This document shows positions 1 to 12,035 of a stretch of 64,000 nucleotides of DNA, in pieces (the first letter of the stretch is position 1; the number at the start of each line of letters is the position of its first letter). Both the position numbers and the translations under genes were made by a program. The notes under the pieces are model-generated. The model did no database searches, was not told the DNA's origin, and saw only the letters and a list, made by a program, of their open reading frames with translations. Origin of the DNA: Hyaloperonospora brassicae (Eukaryota; Oomycota; Peronosporomycetes; Peronosporales; Peronosporaceae); assembly GCA_947650285.1 (NCBI GenBank), contig CANTFL010001445.1, positions 372,001 through 436,000 on the forward strand, read 5' to 3'.

Positions 1-430
1 TGTTTCTTAATAAACTATCTTTATCTTAATCTCACTGAATCAAATTACAATCTTCAATGTGGGTTTCTAGCCCGTCACCCAATGAACACGCATAGAATCG
101 ATTGGTGGTTAATTTATTTGATAAACTGTGTAAATCAATTTAAAAGTAAAGCTACCACGAATATTTTTCTCGGGGCACTATTCCGCCAACATTGTATCTT
201 TTCGATAATTGCTAATTAAATATTCCACAAATAGATAATATCTACAAATTAATTTTTTTGTATTAATTGTTATGTGACGGGTTTACCCTGCTACATTGAC
301 AGCCGCAAAAATACTGTGTTTAACAACACTAGCCACTTATATCGCTGCAAAGAAGGCTGAGGTCAATGATGGGGGCGAAAATTAATTACAATGCAAAATA
401 TTCATACAAATGACTCTGACAAGGAAGGGA
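1..430. other. AT-rich stretch, no gene
   Basis: No coding sequence was recognised. A short motif around 275-297 (GTGACGGGTTTACCCTGCTACA-like) resembles the terminal inverted-repeat style of oomycete LTRs. It could be the remnant end of the LTR of the Copia relic that follows, but no partner copy was found in the window. Confidence 0.3.
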
Positions 431-639
431 CTGCTAGCGCACATAAAAATCGTTAAGAATAAAGAAAAGGTGACCGAGTCATAGATGCTGAACGGCATGA
501 AGAAATAGAACCCATTGCGAAAGACATTGCGCTGAAGCATCATACCACAATTTAGTAGGCACCGACGGCTATCCAGGCATTAGTTACGCTGCTTGAGTTT
601 CACAATCGCGCAACCATGCAAAGTAGAGTAAAGATGGAT

Positions 640-1110
640 TGCTTCCTATATATATAAAGATGGTAGACATCATAATGATGACGAAGGGTTTGAACCGATT
701 CGATGACACTCGTGTTGTTCTTCAGATTCTAGTTGGGCCGTAAGACGAGGCGCGGCAGCTCGTCCTTTTGCTCAGCGGTCTGCCTACAGAGTTCGAGCTC
801 ATCGCATCGATTTTGGAGAACTCCAAGGACATCACTCTCATTATATGAAGAAAAATCTTCTTGACAAATAATAGCGACAGACTAAGACGTTATCCTAGAG
901 CACGCATCACAGGCTACGACGTATTTGGCAAAGTCGAGGATGCAAGATTTGAGAAGGGCGGCAGGAAAAACGGACGCAAACAAAACGTATTGGAAATGAG
1001 ACGTGTATTAAGGGCAATTGCTTCAACTGTGACAAGTTTTTCTCTAATGAAGCGTAACTTTACGGTAATGCAAGAACCGAGCAAGGATGGTAAGGACGTG
1101 TTGTTTCCCG
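640..1110 (+). pseudogene. Copia gag remnant
   Basis: Frame-broken gag of the UBN2/Copia type. Recognisable pieces are LLLSGLPTEFELIASILENSKDITL (about 770-840), matching the conserved end of Copia gag, and a decayed CCHC zinc knuckle (RGNCFNCDKFF-like) near 1005-1045. Stops and frame changes interrupt it. It feeds directly into a protease remnant, as in an autonomous Copia polyprotein. Confidence 0.65.
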
Positions 1111-1129
1111 CTAAAGATAGTTAACCAGT

Positions 1130-2650
1130 AGGGTGGTTTTTTGACAGTGGTGCTACGATACAAAAGACGCCGCACCTTCAAGACTTGGTCTACTACGAGG
1201 ACATAGTGACGGGCATTGAAGTTACCATTGCGTCCGGCTAGAAGATACTTCGCTGAAAAATATATCGATGCTCTCAACGGGCAATTAAGGCAAGCGCCTT
1301 TGGATATAAACGTCCTCCTAATTATTGGCTTTTATAGACGACACCTTTTTGAAGTCTTGCAGAACAATCGGCTCAATGTTCAATTGGACTGCCCATTATG
1401 TGTCTTTAAAACAAGTCCCTAACATCAGCCTCGCTATCAAAGGTTGGCAAGTTCAACATGCTAGAATGCTTATATGGAATTGGCGCAGCATGTGACGTAT
1501 TGGGACATTGATTAAGAGTTTAAGTTTGGCACGCTCGCATGGCCTACTTAATCAAAGACGCGTTGGCAAAACCGCAGAACGTGACGACTGGTAATATAGT
1601 TATTCGTTGTAAGGCTAAAGCGCTATTCAGTGGATGAATAGAAGCCTAGCATACGTTGATGCAATTTTTATGTCATTCGTAGACGAAGACCTAGCGTGTG
1701 CTTATCCTTGTGCACACGGATATTAAGGAACCAATAAAGACGGAATTAAAAAGGGGCGCGAAGAATGTACTTAATTTTTGTTGAATACTCTTGTTTTAAA
1801 TACGCTTTTAAGAAAGGAAGAGCTAAGTATCATTTTGCGTTCAGATATCTGAGACCATGTACGAGTATCTGTGAGGACAGATCATGTCGGGTCAACGATC
1901 CGACAACGGCACCGAGTTTTTTAACAAGGCGTAGGATGGAATCTGCCAGCAAAATGGCATTGTGCACAAAATGAATGAGCCATTCATCCCTTATCAAAAT
2001 GGAGTAGCTGATAGGATGGATCAAACGATAACGGAGAAAACATAAAGCATGACGCACTACAAGGGCGTGTATACTTACTGGTTGGCAAACGATATTAGCA
2101 AGTCAATTTGAAGTGTCAAATGGACGAAAACAGTACACACTCTGTCGCGACTCCATATAAGATCGGATTCAAGAAGAGGCCTAGACTGGACAACTGGCGA
2201 GTCCTTTTATTGATGGGTTATTCTCATGTTGAATACGCTAAACGCACTAAGCTGAAACCAAGGCTTTATAATTTTATGTTTCCCATGAATGTTACTATTA
2301 TATTGGGCTATCGCGTATCTAATCTGAAGCTAGATAAATTTAAGCTTTTAATATTAGTGAAGCTCGACGAACTTGAGGCGAACACATTTTACATCACGTC
2401 ACCGACGGAAAGAATTAAAATCATCGATATATTTAAACACTTTTACGAAGTGGATCATACTGTTATCGAGAAGACCCATATAAGAGAAACGAACTGATGG
2501 AGTTAACAACGGAACAATTTTATAATGTTGGAATGTGAAAAGATAGACATTAGCCTGAGTCATTAGTTGAAGAACTAATGACATTTCATCGTATACATTA
2601 ATCGATTGCAAAACTTAAAATCTTGTTTAGAACCAAAAGGAAAAAATCTC
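1130..2650 (+). pseudogene. Copia protease and integrase remnant
   Basis: The aspartic protease signature FDSGAT is readable at about 1140-1157. The integrase catalytic core follows, with a decayed second-aspartate block near 1880-1920 and the strongly conserved H-x-PYQNGVADRM block at about 1960-2030. The TPY-x-IGFKKRPRLDNWRV block (about 2150-2210) and the following GYSHVEY segment are the usual sequence after the Copia integrase core. All are spread over several frames. Confidence 0.7.
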
Positions 2651-3419
2651 GAAGATTTCGAGAATCAAATCTCCTTCTTGGTAGTGGATCGACCACGGCT
2701 GACGAGTACAAGACGGCAAGCGATGGCGATTCCAATGTGATGGAGTGGGGTCTTAGAAGTGCGTAATATGCCCCTAAAACGCTCTTGGTGACGAACGGCT
2801 GACTTAGAAAGAAAGGTAACCCTATGCTGCGTATGGATGGAGCTTGAGTTACCTTGTATTCCTGTCGGCTGGCTGGTGCACTCTTTTGGGACTCTTAAAC
2901 GGAGACTGAGCAATGTATTAGCCTTGGTAGAGGTAAACCAGAAGCCCTGAGTAAAAATGCTTCACTTAGCGGGCCAATAGGTGACCTCTCGATATACTAG
3001 GGAGATAGCGGGCATACAAACCAGATTTTTTAGATATCTTGTCGGTCTGGCATTTCGTATGATCACAGGGTTGGTAACTTCCTGGTATTATCCGTCATCT
3101 TTAACCGCTAGGTTAAACGCCGCTTGCAATGGCCGATAATGAGGGAAGGTTTGCTACTCGACAAACCCACATGCCAAACACTCTCTGGAGTTCTAATTGC
3201 ATTTTGTCTCGCCGCGCAACTGTCTTTATTGGGGCGGGGACAATGTAAAATACTTGTTTAAATTAGGCGGGTAGACTAATCAATTTGACCATTCACGACG
3301 ACGGCATGCCACGCGGGGGTTTGCAGATTTAGAAGTGTTTAATATAGTCCTATCCTCTACTATCTACTTATTGATTGACCAGTGCACTGATTCTCTACTT
3401 GACCGTTCAGGAGTAGACG

Positions 3420-3700
3420 ATACTTGAGATACCATGTCTTTCGTCGGGGGACCCTGGTCTTTTCAGGAGTGACCAGGCAACCAATGAGAGACCCACGTTT
3501 ACCCATGAGTGACAAAGTCTATAATGAGAGTCATAGGTCTACCCAATAGGGACCTGGTCTGCCTATGACAGACCTTGGTCTACCAAAGAGGCAACATATC
3601 TATATAAGAGGTTCCTGGATCATTGAAGAGGGACCGAGTCTACCAACAAAAGACCCGGGTTTACCGAAGAGGGACCGGGTCTACAACTGTGGAATCGCGG
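3420..3700. repeat. Degenerate minisatellite, about 22-25 bp unit
   Basis: About ten to twelve imperfect copies of a unit close to GAGGGACCGGGTCTACCAA run head to tail here. The clearest copies are between about 3540 and 3690. The array sits in the integrase-RT gap of the plus-strand Copia relic. Its last units also occur, reversed, near 7440-7470. Confidence 0.65.
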
Positions 3701-3862
3701 TCGTCTTCTGTTAGAGACGCTTTACCGGTACTTCGGCAATCATACGGCTATTACTTTGTTTTGCGTGCCCATCGCCCATGAGGAGTCTAGCACGTTCAAG
3801 CCTCTTCTCCTTTGGACACCCCTACCCTGCGAGTTACCCTAATCCCTTCACCGAGCCGACCT
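3660..3862 (+). repeat. Left arm of a 0.2-kb inverted repeat
   Basis: This segment includes the stretch running from TACTTCGGCAATCATACGG to GTTACCCTAATCC. It recurs in reverse complement at about 7268-7465 with high similarity by eye. Both arms begin in the same GACCGGGTCTACC minisatellite sequence and lie next to Copia relics of opposite orientation. They are probably the same part of two related elements. Confidence 0.75.
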
Positions 3863-4029
3863 CGATTTCTATCATTCCTATGAAGCCATTTACCTTACTG
3901 ATAGTGACAATCCCATATATCCGCCAACGCCCAATCGACATCGTTATAAAGAAGATATTATGCTACCAGAAGATGCAATAGCCTACCCGTAAATCGTTGG
4001 CAGTGCAGCTAACGAATTAAAAAATATCA

Positions 4030-5530
4030 GCAAGCCATGGACAGCGACGACGCCGATAAGTGGGAAAGGTTTGAGAGCGCTGAACTAAACTTTACTTCGA
4101 AAACGGTTTATAAAAACTGGTGCTGAAGATTCAAGAAGTCCGAACAATAGAATGGAAATGTATATTTGAGAAGAAATACAACGGGAACGGACATGTAATG
4201 CGGTGCAAGACCCGACTTGTCAAAGAAAAGTTCAACAAGAAGTTTGGTATCAACTTCAGGACGTACTCGCCCGTGGCGAATATTAACTTGATCAAATTTG
4301 TGATAGTAATGGTGGCGAACAAATACATGACGGAACAGCTGGATGCCAGAACGGCATTGCTAGAGAGTATTTATAACGGAGAATTGTTTATGAAAGCATT
4401 CAATGTCTTACAAAACGCCGAGGAGATTATGGGTAAAAAATAAGGCAACTTATGATCTTAAGCAAGCTGCAAGTGCATTATACAAGACCCCAATGCTGTA
4501 TTATTGCAGATTAACATTGGATAAGATCATTGTGTTTTCGTCGAATACCTATGACGCCTTCGTCTATGCGTGCCTTTAAGGCGACGACATGAACATCGCT
4601 GCTAAATAATTCAAAGAGATTAAGAAGGACAAATGAGCAACTATACATTTGTTTAAGCTGATGTAGATAGGCTAGGTCCACATTTATTCTCAACATTGAG
4701 ATCGAACATAATCGCAACGTCAGAACCGTTAAGGTTCGACGGAAGTCTTTTGGGGATGACGTAGTCAGTCGTTCTAACTAAGAGGATGCTAGGGAATTAG
4801 TCAACCCATGTTTTTTTATCAAAGCTATCAAACAAGAAATCGCCAGATAATGCTGCTGTGCGAGAAGACATAAATTCTAATCCATACAGGTCGTTAGTTG
4901 GTTGTACCTATATCTCACAGTAAATACGCCGCCTGATGTGGCCAAATTCATTACACAGATGTCTCGTTTCTTGAAGGTTCCAATAGAGCAATTTTCGAAA
5001 AGCAGTGATACTTATAGCTCCACGCCCTTAAGACGTCGAAGAACGACGGGAACAATTACATTGGTAGTGCCATCAAAGTATAAGATACAGCATTCGCGGA
5101 AGCGAAATGGGAAAGCAACATTGACGATTGACGCTCGGTGTGAGGGGCAATGGTGATGTTCGGTTGCGTACCCATCGTTTTAAGTCGATTAATTCACGCA
5201 AGGTGGCTATAAGCTCGGAAGATGCTGTTACATGTCTTTAAGCTTGTTTTTTAGAAGTTATATGGGTCCGCACGATCCTTAAAGTCATTGGACATAGGCA
5301 AGTTGGAGCGACTTTGGATCTGATAAGATTATTAACCTGCAATAAGACATAAAAAGAAGTAGGATGAAATTCTAGTTTAAAGCACGCCAACATCCATCAC
5401 GACTATCTCCGGGAATATGTGACACGCAATACCTTCACAGCATTGAAAAGTCTACAGTGGACCAAATAGCATACAATCTTACCATAGCTCTCGATACCAA
5501 GAGAGTCAAGTCTCTCGTTCAGGCAAGTGA
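4030..5530 (+). pseudogene. Copia reverse transcriptase and RNase H remnant
   Basis: The RT start (AMDSDDADKWE-like, about 4035-4065) leads to the block ending KKFGINFRTYSPVANINLIKF and then QLDARTALLESIY (about 4120-4380, one open frame of 107 codons). The YVDD region appears deleted or destroyed. Downstream are the late-RT/RNase H segments VNTPPDVAKFITQMSRF (about 4920-4975), DARCEG..VMFG..PIV (about 5130-5190) and the terminal block with HANIHHDYLREYV (about 5385-5425). Multiple stops and frame changes are present. Confidence 0.8.
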
Positions 5531-5879
5531 CACCGGATTTAAAAATATCTAGTACTCCGCGGTGAGTTGGGCGGAATGGATTACACAGGCGATTGATTAC
5601 ATGCTCTGTACCACGTCTAATTAACGATGTGGAAATTACTCACATGATCTATACCACCTTTAATTTGCGATGAGGCGATTCCTAGATTTGAAGGTAGAAG
5701 AATGCTGAAGGCGTAGACTAGCAACATAATTTAAAAACTTAGGACCAAACATATATATACTACACAATTTTCTGTCATCGTTACACATCTTTCTAGTATA
5801 GTGCAAGACGCTTCTTGTCAAGTAAATGTGTGAAGAACTCTGCACGATTGTCAAAAATTAGCAACCAATTCCAATTATA

Positions 5880-7260
5880 AACTGAATCAGCTTCAATTGC
5901 TCACAAAAAAATGCCAGCGCAGCTTGATATGCCTCGTACGACGGGCGTAAGTAATATCAGTCGCCATCACGTACGCATTTTGACATTCCAAATCGAAGTG
6001 CACCTCCAAACAAATATTTGGTGATGTTTTGCTCGGAATTTTTTCCACTGCTTTCTTGGTAGCTTCACACGCCGCTACATAATCAGGCTTGGCTGTGGAC
6101 AAGTTTATAAACGCATGTCAGTTAATCGACTACGATATGGCTCCACCTCCAATCAAGAAGACGAAGCTGTCGATACGCTTCGAATTATCATCATGTAAAG
6201 CCTAGTCACTTTCACCATGGCATTAATAGTAATCTTTAATTGCTGTGTAAGTTTCAAACACGATGACATAACCAAGTTTACCAAGAAAACATCATAGCAC
6301 AAGTTTTACATCGCCTACATAGTGCTTATTTAAACTCGCAACAACTCTATTTACCTGTCCTACCGCAAATGCCACGTCAGACCTCGTACATGTCTCTAAC
6401 TACATCGCCATTTCTATCTCTCTACGACACTTAAATGTCTTGTCTGTTTGATCTTTGTCCGTTGAACACACCAAACTTCGCCTCGTATTCAGTGGGTTCA
6501 TGACTGCGTGTTCTTGTGCAATATTAGAATATAAGAGATTCTCACGCGAGTATAATCTTTGGCATATTACCGCAGAGCTTGCTCTTACTCAAACTTAGAC
6601 TCCAAGAAATATGTGAGCTCTATTTAATAAATAATACAATACATGCGAATCCAGTTATACTAAGAGATCAACTTTAACTGTCAAATTGTTTGTCTCACAC
6701 AATATATCGTCGACGTACACGAGCACTAACAATTTAGTCTATCCGTGTCATGCAGAATGTATTAGACAAGGTATTGTTGGACAACTTCAAAATTTGTTTG
6801 CAATCATCCATAGATAGAATTTACCATTCCACTCATGTCCAACTTGATGTAGACCATATGAACCTTTCGCACCACGTATGTGTTAGCCTTTTTGCACCTG
6901 GAATTTTTTTAAATTTTACATTCTGTATAAGCTTTGAAGTCGCATGTAAAATCGCTGTGTTTATATCAACTTATTTAATCTTCAAAAATATCGGGAGCCA
7001 AACAAATGTCACGTGGAAACTAGACCTACGTGCCATTTGAGAAAAGGTTTTACAAAGTAAGATTTAAATCTTTACCACAATCCCAGCGCCACCAAGTGTG
7101 CTTAAAGCTAAAACCGTGTTCTTGCTGATGCGTATATAGAGCTCTTAACTACATGTTCCTAATACGTGTAGCGCCTGGTGGTATATCATCTTTAGCATAT
7201 TCTTACAAAATTCGATTAAGATGCCTTGATGAAGTCCTGTCGAAGCTAAGTATACTTTGA
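5880..7260 (-). mobile_element. Degenerate Copia retrotransposon, minus strand (RT and RNase H only)
   Basis: On the minus strand the RT catalytic motif LVLVYVDDI is readable, with YVDD at 6706-6717, preceded by a decayed GMVNSIYG..LQ block (about 6790-6850). Downstream are a late-RT block of the RSDVAFAVGQVNRVVASLNKHYVG type (about 6320-6400) and the RNase H end, DYVAACEATKKAV and TRHIKLRWHFF (about 5890-6090). The gag, protease and integrase parts are absent. It is not a simple inversion of the plus-strand relic, since the RT sequences differ. Confidence 0.7.
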
Positions 7261-7267
7261 AGGCAGC

Positions 7268-7465
7268 TCGGTGAACGGATTAGGGTCACTCGCAGGGTAG
7301 GGGTGTCCAAAGGAGAAGAGGCTTGAACGTGCTAGACTCCTCATGGGCGATTGGCACGCAGAACAAAGTAATAGCCGTATGATTGCCGAAGTACCGGTAA
7401 AGCGGCTCTGACAGAGGACGACCGCGATATCACAGTTGCAGACCCGGTCTCTCTTTGGTAGACCT
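7268..7465 (-). repeat. Right arm of the 0.2-kb inverted repeat
   Basis: Reverse-complement partner of 3660-3862. Shared landmarks, in reverse, are the GAGGAGTCTAGCACGTTCAAG block, the AAAGTAATAGCCGTATGATT block and the GACCCGGTCTCTCTTTGGTA end. Confidence 0.75.
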
Positions 7466-7469
7466 GATA

Positions 7470-8865
7470 ACTTATGAGTAGAGCCGTTACTTATTCTTTA
7501 AACTCTATTACAATCTAATTAAGGCAATCTTTTTGAGATCGGGGTGGCTTATACCAAGTATTATACTTTTACCCGTAATTATGTTTAGTTTTAATACGAT
7601 CACCCTTGAGCCATCACAAGCAGGTTTTTATTTTTCGTCGACAAGTATCCACTTTGATAAGTTCAGCCAGCCATATCACAGGTAAGTAAGGCGGAACGTA
7701 AAGAGATCTGGAACGGTGACCCCATTCAAAATATGTTCATATGGGCTCCAGTAAAATGTCGGAGTCACATAAAATCTGCGATATTCGATTCAACACATAA
7801 AAGTTCCCAGAAAATTTCTAGATATTTCAGGATCATTACCTTGTTCGAGGGTGTTCCTAGAAGAAGAAAGGAATGATACATTGGTCTCCGAAAACACTTT
7901 CTTCCTCCGTAGCATGTAAGAAGGTACCACACAAGTTAATGATCGACTTCATCGCTCGGCAGCAGAGAACGCTCATCTACTCTTTCCGTCTCATCGTTCA
8001 TGCCGCCAGTTGCGCCCTATATTTGTAGTTGCACAAGCAGAACCAGTCTACATCGCCCTTTGCTCATCCAACCCATCAACACATCAGCAAGACCAGTGAA
8101 TTGCTTCGTCACACAACGACCACTGCAGCATGTGATGAGCACACATCACAATGCACTACCAATCCGCCAGCCGCGAACTCCCCAAGCGGGTATGTGAATA
8201 TCCGAAACCATTCGAAAAAGATTACTTTCATCAAAGAGCGATCTCTAGAGCCTGCGCCTCTTTCGTTTCTTACATCTTTATGATGCTGTCAAGAGTGCTG
8301 AAGATACTGTGCAAGATATAAACGACATGTGGCTCCTACAACATATATCTGGATGTCTACTCAAGAGAGCGATGCCGAGTCAATTCGACATCCGTGAGAC
8401 ACGGTGGACTCGTACATAGCTCGTCGTTGCCTATCAGCAACAGCAGCAGCCAAAGCATCCCACACAGCCTGCATCGTACATGCCGTACCAATCATTTCGT
8501 GAGTCCGAGCTCGCAAAATGGCACAAGTGCACCAAATAACACCTAATATTACGCATTAGTCTTAAGCGTCTTATTCCGATGAAATGCGAATTTCGAAGAT
8601 GGAGTCACCCGCGTACGTCAAGTTCGCGGGCTATTCGATGTCGGGACGGCGCTTCGTTGTAGACTGAACGGGTGTTCGCGGTAGCATCGTCGACTGCTCC
8701 GGCACGAGGCACCTCAGCAGCGTGTCAACAGCAAGAGAAAAGGCAAGAACAGCTGTATTGATCTGCACACGCACGCGACCAGAAGTTGCCACTCAATCGT
8801 CCTCAGCAATCGCTGTGTATCACGCATTGTTGCGCACCGTCACAGCACACCAGCTCAGGAACCGC
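7470..8865. other. No recognised gene
   Basis: The first half is AT-rich and featureless. From about 7980 the composition becomes richer in GC and two overlapping plus-strand ORFs (65 and 84 codons; Thr/His/Pro-rich) occur, followed near 8440-8490 by a CAG/CAA-rich stretch (QQQQQ). These could be remnants of a gag-like or low-complexity protein, but no family was recognised. Confidence 0.3.
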
Positions 8866-8868
8866 CAT

Positions 8869-9547
8869 CTAGTCTTCGTGGCGCTGCACCTTGACCAGCT
8901 GCTTCTTCAGGGCGTGGAAACGTAGCAGCATCCTGCACGCACCCACACGAACGCATACGTTTGTAGGCTGATCTCCCAACTTGCACTCCACAACTCGCAG
9001 TTCAATCGTTTGTCACGCACCAGTAGATCGCAAAAGTGAGTGCACTGATCCACCAGTTTCGCTCGGACCGCCAGCGCGAAGCCTTTTTCTGACAGTTCGA
9101 GTCCAACGTCATCAAGTGAGACCCTTTCCCGTTCCCATTCCTTCTCCCACTGTTGCCCTATTTCCCACAGTCGCCGACCCACCTGCAGGTCCGCCGAGTA
9201 GTGCACTTCCAGATGTGGATCCGAGTGCATCGCGTACCGTTTCTGCAAGTCGTACGTTTGCGCCAGCAACACGACAAACGAGACGGTCGTGATGACGCCA
9301 AAGACGCTCAGTGTCCCAATGCGGATATTGAACACAAAGTCGCCCAACTTGACAACGCCGCGGCTCAGCAACAGACTCGGGAGCGGAATCGTCAGCAAGA
9401 GCAGTCTGACAAAACGATAGATCGAGAACACGCGTGAGTGCGGTCGTGTCTCGGTGCACAAAGACTGGACAGAGGTGTGCGGTGCACGCACAGAACCACA
9501 GCCGGCGGGAGAAGCACATAGGTGAACGAGGACCACATGGACGCCAT
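8869..9547 (-). CDS. BAP31-like ER membrane protein, four exons
   Basis: Predicted protein of 136 residues from four exons: 9492-9547, 9183-9405, 9021-9088 and 8869-8932. All three introns (86, 94 and 88 nt) are GT..AG, and the exon sum (411 nt) is an exact codon multiple. It matches the membrane domain of the B-cell receptor-associated protein 31/29 family: N-terminal MASMWSSFTYVLLPP, three hydrophobic segments (about residues 8-30, 43-67 and 106-122), the SRGVVKLGDFVFNIRIGT loop and the RNWWISALTFAIYW third segment. Family members reside in the ER and act in export and quality control of membrane proteins. The protein stops after KKQLVKVQRHED and so lacks the long C-terminal coiled coil of animal BAP31. 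It is transcribed divergently from the FBT relic at 9956. Splice sites are read by eye. Confidence 0.75.
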
Positions 9548-9955
9548 CGTGCGCGCCCGAGAGGTCGGACGGACAGCGAGCGCACTTTCGAAGCTGAGCC
9601 TTCTTCTCCGACGGATATGTCTGTGTACGAAACGCGTGTACGCGATCTTTAGCGAATGCGATTTCACAGGGACAACTGCACTTCTTCGTGGAAAGAGTGG
9701 TCTGCTCTGTTGTTGCAAGTGGCAGAAATCGACCGATAGCTCGCCATCTTTTGCTTTACGGAATACGTTGCAGTCGTCTGCGTCACCTGACCGCAAAAAG
9801 ACTCGACAAAAGTACTGAATGGGATTACTACCTACAACATGCAACGAGGACTTGGCACGACCCGCGACGAAGACGGCGTGCAACGGCGAGACTGTCGAAG
9901 AACACCGAGACGCTGTTGTCATCGCAGTCTCAAGTATCAGTGAGTGATAGCGCGA

Positions 9956-11529
9956 ATGGAGTTGAAGGGTCAAGAGACTGACGCGCAGCGTCTGGACCGG
10001 CTTTCGTACGTGCACTCTGCTGCCTCGAGCTTTAATAAAGACACATTGGAGCACATTTATTGGCGACACTTTGTTGCAAAAGAGTGAGGACGGAGAAGAA
10101 CTGCACGTTGACTCGGTGACTTGCCCAATTTGTACCAGTGGCGTCATATCGGTCTACTCGTGCAAAACGCGCCCGTGCGTTTTGTCCACGGTGGACTCCC
10201 TCGCACTGTGTACTCGTTTCGGAATAACTACCTGCACTTGGATATGTACCAGGCGTTGTCGGCACGCGTGCTGCTCTCACTGCCATGGTCGTTCAAGGTG
10301 GTCACTGATGTTGCGTCCGACTGTTATTCGCAGTGCGCTCGCGTCGCCGGGTATGTATGGTCGAAAGGTGGCTAATGCGCATGAGCATGCTACTGGTTCT
10401 TGATTCGTAACACCAGCCGCATCCTTTTACATTCTCTCAAAGTTTACGCGTCAAAAATGTATCTGATTAAAGGTCAATTCAGCTGCGCGGTCGAATCAAA
10501 AGGCAAGCAAAACAGTCGGGATCTCTCGAAATCGCGCTAATAATGCTGGCAAGTTGGGCTACGTGATCGTCAATGTGGCTTCTGACGGTCTTGTCGTGGA
10601 GTTTCCGCAGTGGGAACCAGAACATATTCGTGTCAACATCCAGTCTACAGTCTACCTTGTGCGCAGTGTCTCAATGATTGTGGCAGCTCATTTAGTTGGC
10701 TTTGGCTTGAACGAAGACGACTACAAAGGGTCGTGTATCTGGTCGTCCACGCTGGATCAGCGGACGCTGATCTTTTCTCTACTGTGTCAAATGGCCATTC
10801 GTGCTGCGCTGTGGAGGGCACAGGAGCCGGTACTTGGTGATCACGTACCGCACTTTCGCGATGACATGCGTGACTTATGGTTGCTGAGTCAAAACTACGC
10901 CACAGCGCAAATCGTGGCTTGCCAATCTGTCAGCGGAGTCTTTGACGGCTTCACGATCACTGCGAGTGATCCGATGGAGCGGTACTGGGCCCATGTGCGT
11001 CCACTCAACGAGAGTTGTTCTCCGCGCTTGGACTTGTTTTGTATTCAGTACAGCGCTGTATCGCACTAAGCGTGTTGGATTTGGCTGAATTGGCGACGCG
11101 ACATTGCTTGGACGACTGGATCGGTGGTTGTCCTGGATGCGATGGTAGACCTGCCGACCATACAGAATGTGCTGCTCCGCCAGCGGTTCTGGATAGGAAA
11201 GCAATAGTTGAAGAGCCGCCACAAGCTATGGACTTTTTTGTCCCCACATGTGTTGTAGTGGAGCTGGCCGAGATTGGTACCAAAGCTGCCATGTACGGGC
11301 TGCAGACTGCCGTGAGCAACCTGTCCAGTCCTGTTTTCTCTTGCGTCTACAAGACCGTCAACGCACTGTTGGACGTGAGCGGTACCGACGTCACTCACGA
11401 CTCTGTGCACACGTGCGCTGGCAAGTCACGTGGACATTTGGGGTCGCCTACATCATGAAGCTGCTGTCACTCATGTGGTTACCATTGCTTCCTCGTCAAA
11501 AACGTGAGACGCGAGACGCACTGACGTAA
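9956..11529 (+). pseudogene. Folate-biopterin transporter (FBT/BT1 family) pseudogene
   Basis: FBT proteins are multi-pass membrane carriers of the major facilitator type, expanded in oomycetes. A start at 9956 (MELKGQETDAQRLDRLS) opens a frame that stops after 43 codons. Family blocks then occur in different frames: HIGLLVQ..LPRTVYSFRNNYLHLDMYQALSARVLLSLPWSFKV (about 10140-10300), GYVIVNVASDGLVVEF and the blocks to about 11000 (MRDLWLLSQN, FDGFTITASDPMERYWAHV), VVVELAEIGTKAAMYGLQTAVSNLSSP (about 11250-11330), and HVRWQVTWTF..YIMKLLSLMWLPLLPRQK to the stop at 11527-11529. The section between about 10330 and 10540 is unrecognisable. At least four frame changes and the lost segment make this a pseudogene rather than an intron-split gene. 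Confidence 0.8.
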
Positions 11530-11962
11530 CGCGCGTGCTCGTGGCTTTAAGAAGGTGTGACCAGCATATCTGTCTTTGTGGCTGCTCTAGCGTGGGGTCC
11601 GTCACGACACAAGCACTTTCCTCTATTCCATCTACTTGTCATGCCTCGTTTTTGCTGGCGGAACCGGGTGCAAGTCGACCACGATCGACAGGCCCGACCG
11701 ACCCCCACCTCTCCGAGCCTTCGTCCTAGTTGACCAATGTCTTTTCCTACCCAACGTGACCATTCGCGACCACAGTTTGTCGCACGCTATCCAACTCGAT
11801 CACAGTCTCTCGGACTTGACTTGACTGCCATTCGGTGCCGGGCTGGGCCAACGTCGCCTCATGTCGACCACACTGACGGCCGCCACAGTTGCACCCGCTC
11901 GTGTACCGTTTTTGCGCGCTCGGGTGGCCACACTACCGCTCGTCCTGCGGGCCGACCCGCGA

Positions 11963-11967
11963 CCAAT
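11963..11967 (+). promoter_or_regulatory. CCAAT box upstream of TIM21
   Basis: A CCAATCAG motif lies 69 bp upstream of the predicted TIM21 start codon, in a C-rich stretch (about 11830-12035) without a believable gene. CCAAT boxes are common in housekeeping promoters; its use here is inferred from position only. Confidence 0.35.
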
Positions 11968-12035
11968 CAGCGCTCTCCGTTCCGCCACCCCATGTCCACG
12001 TCCCCCACCGCTCCTTCTGCCGCCGAGGCCTCGAG

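Larger units (their letters stand above)
430..5530 (+). mobile_element. Degenerate Copia (Ty1) retrotransposon, plus strand
   Basis: Remnants of all Copia domains occur in the expected order on the plus strand: gag, protease, integrase, reverse transcriptase, RNase H. They are scattered over all three frames with many stops, so the element is dead. Copia order (integrase before RT) is shown by the HKMNEPFIPYQNGVADRM block (about 1960-2030) lying well upstream of the RT block (TYSPVA, QLDARTA; about 4265-4350). The gap between integrase and RT is widened to about 1.4 kb and contains a degenerate tandem repeat (about 3420-3700), so a second sequence has probably inserted or expanded there. No LTR pair could be assigned. 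Confidence 0.8.

Noticed and set aside
8907..9585. Minus-strand ORFs of 209 and 157 codons read as single-exon genes
   Set aside because: They run through the introns of the four-exon BAP31-like gene; the family match holds only after splicing.
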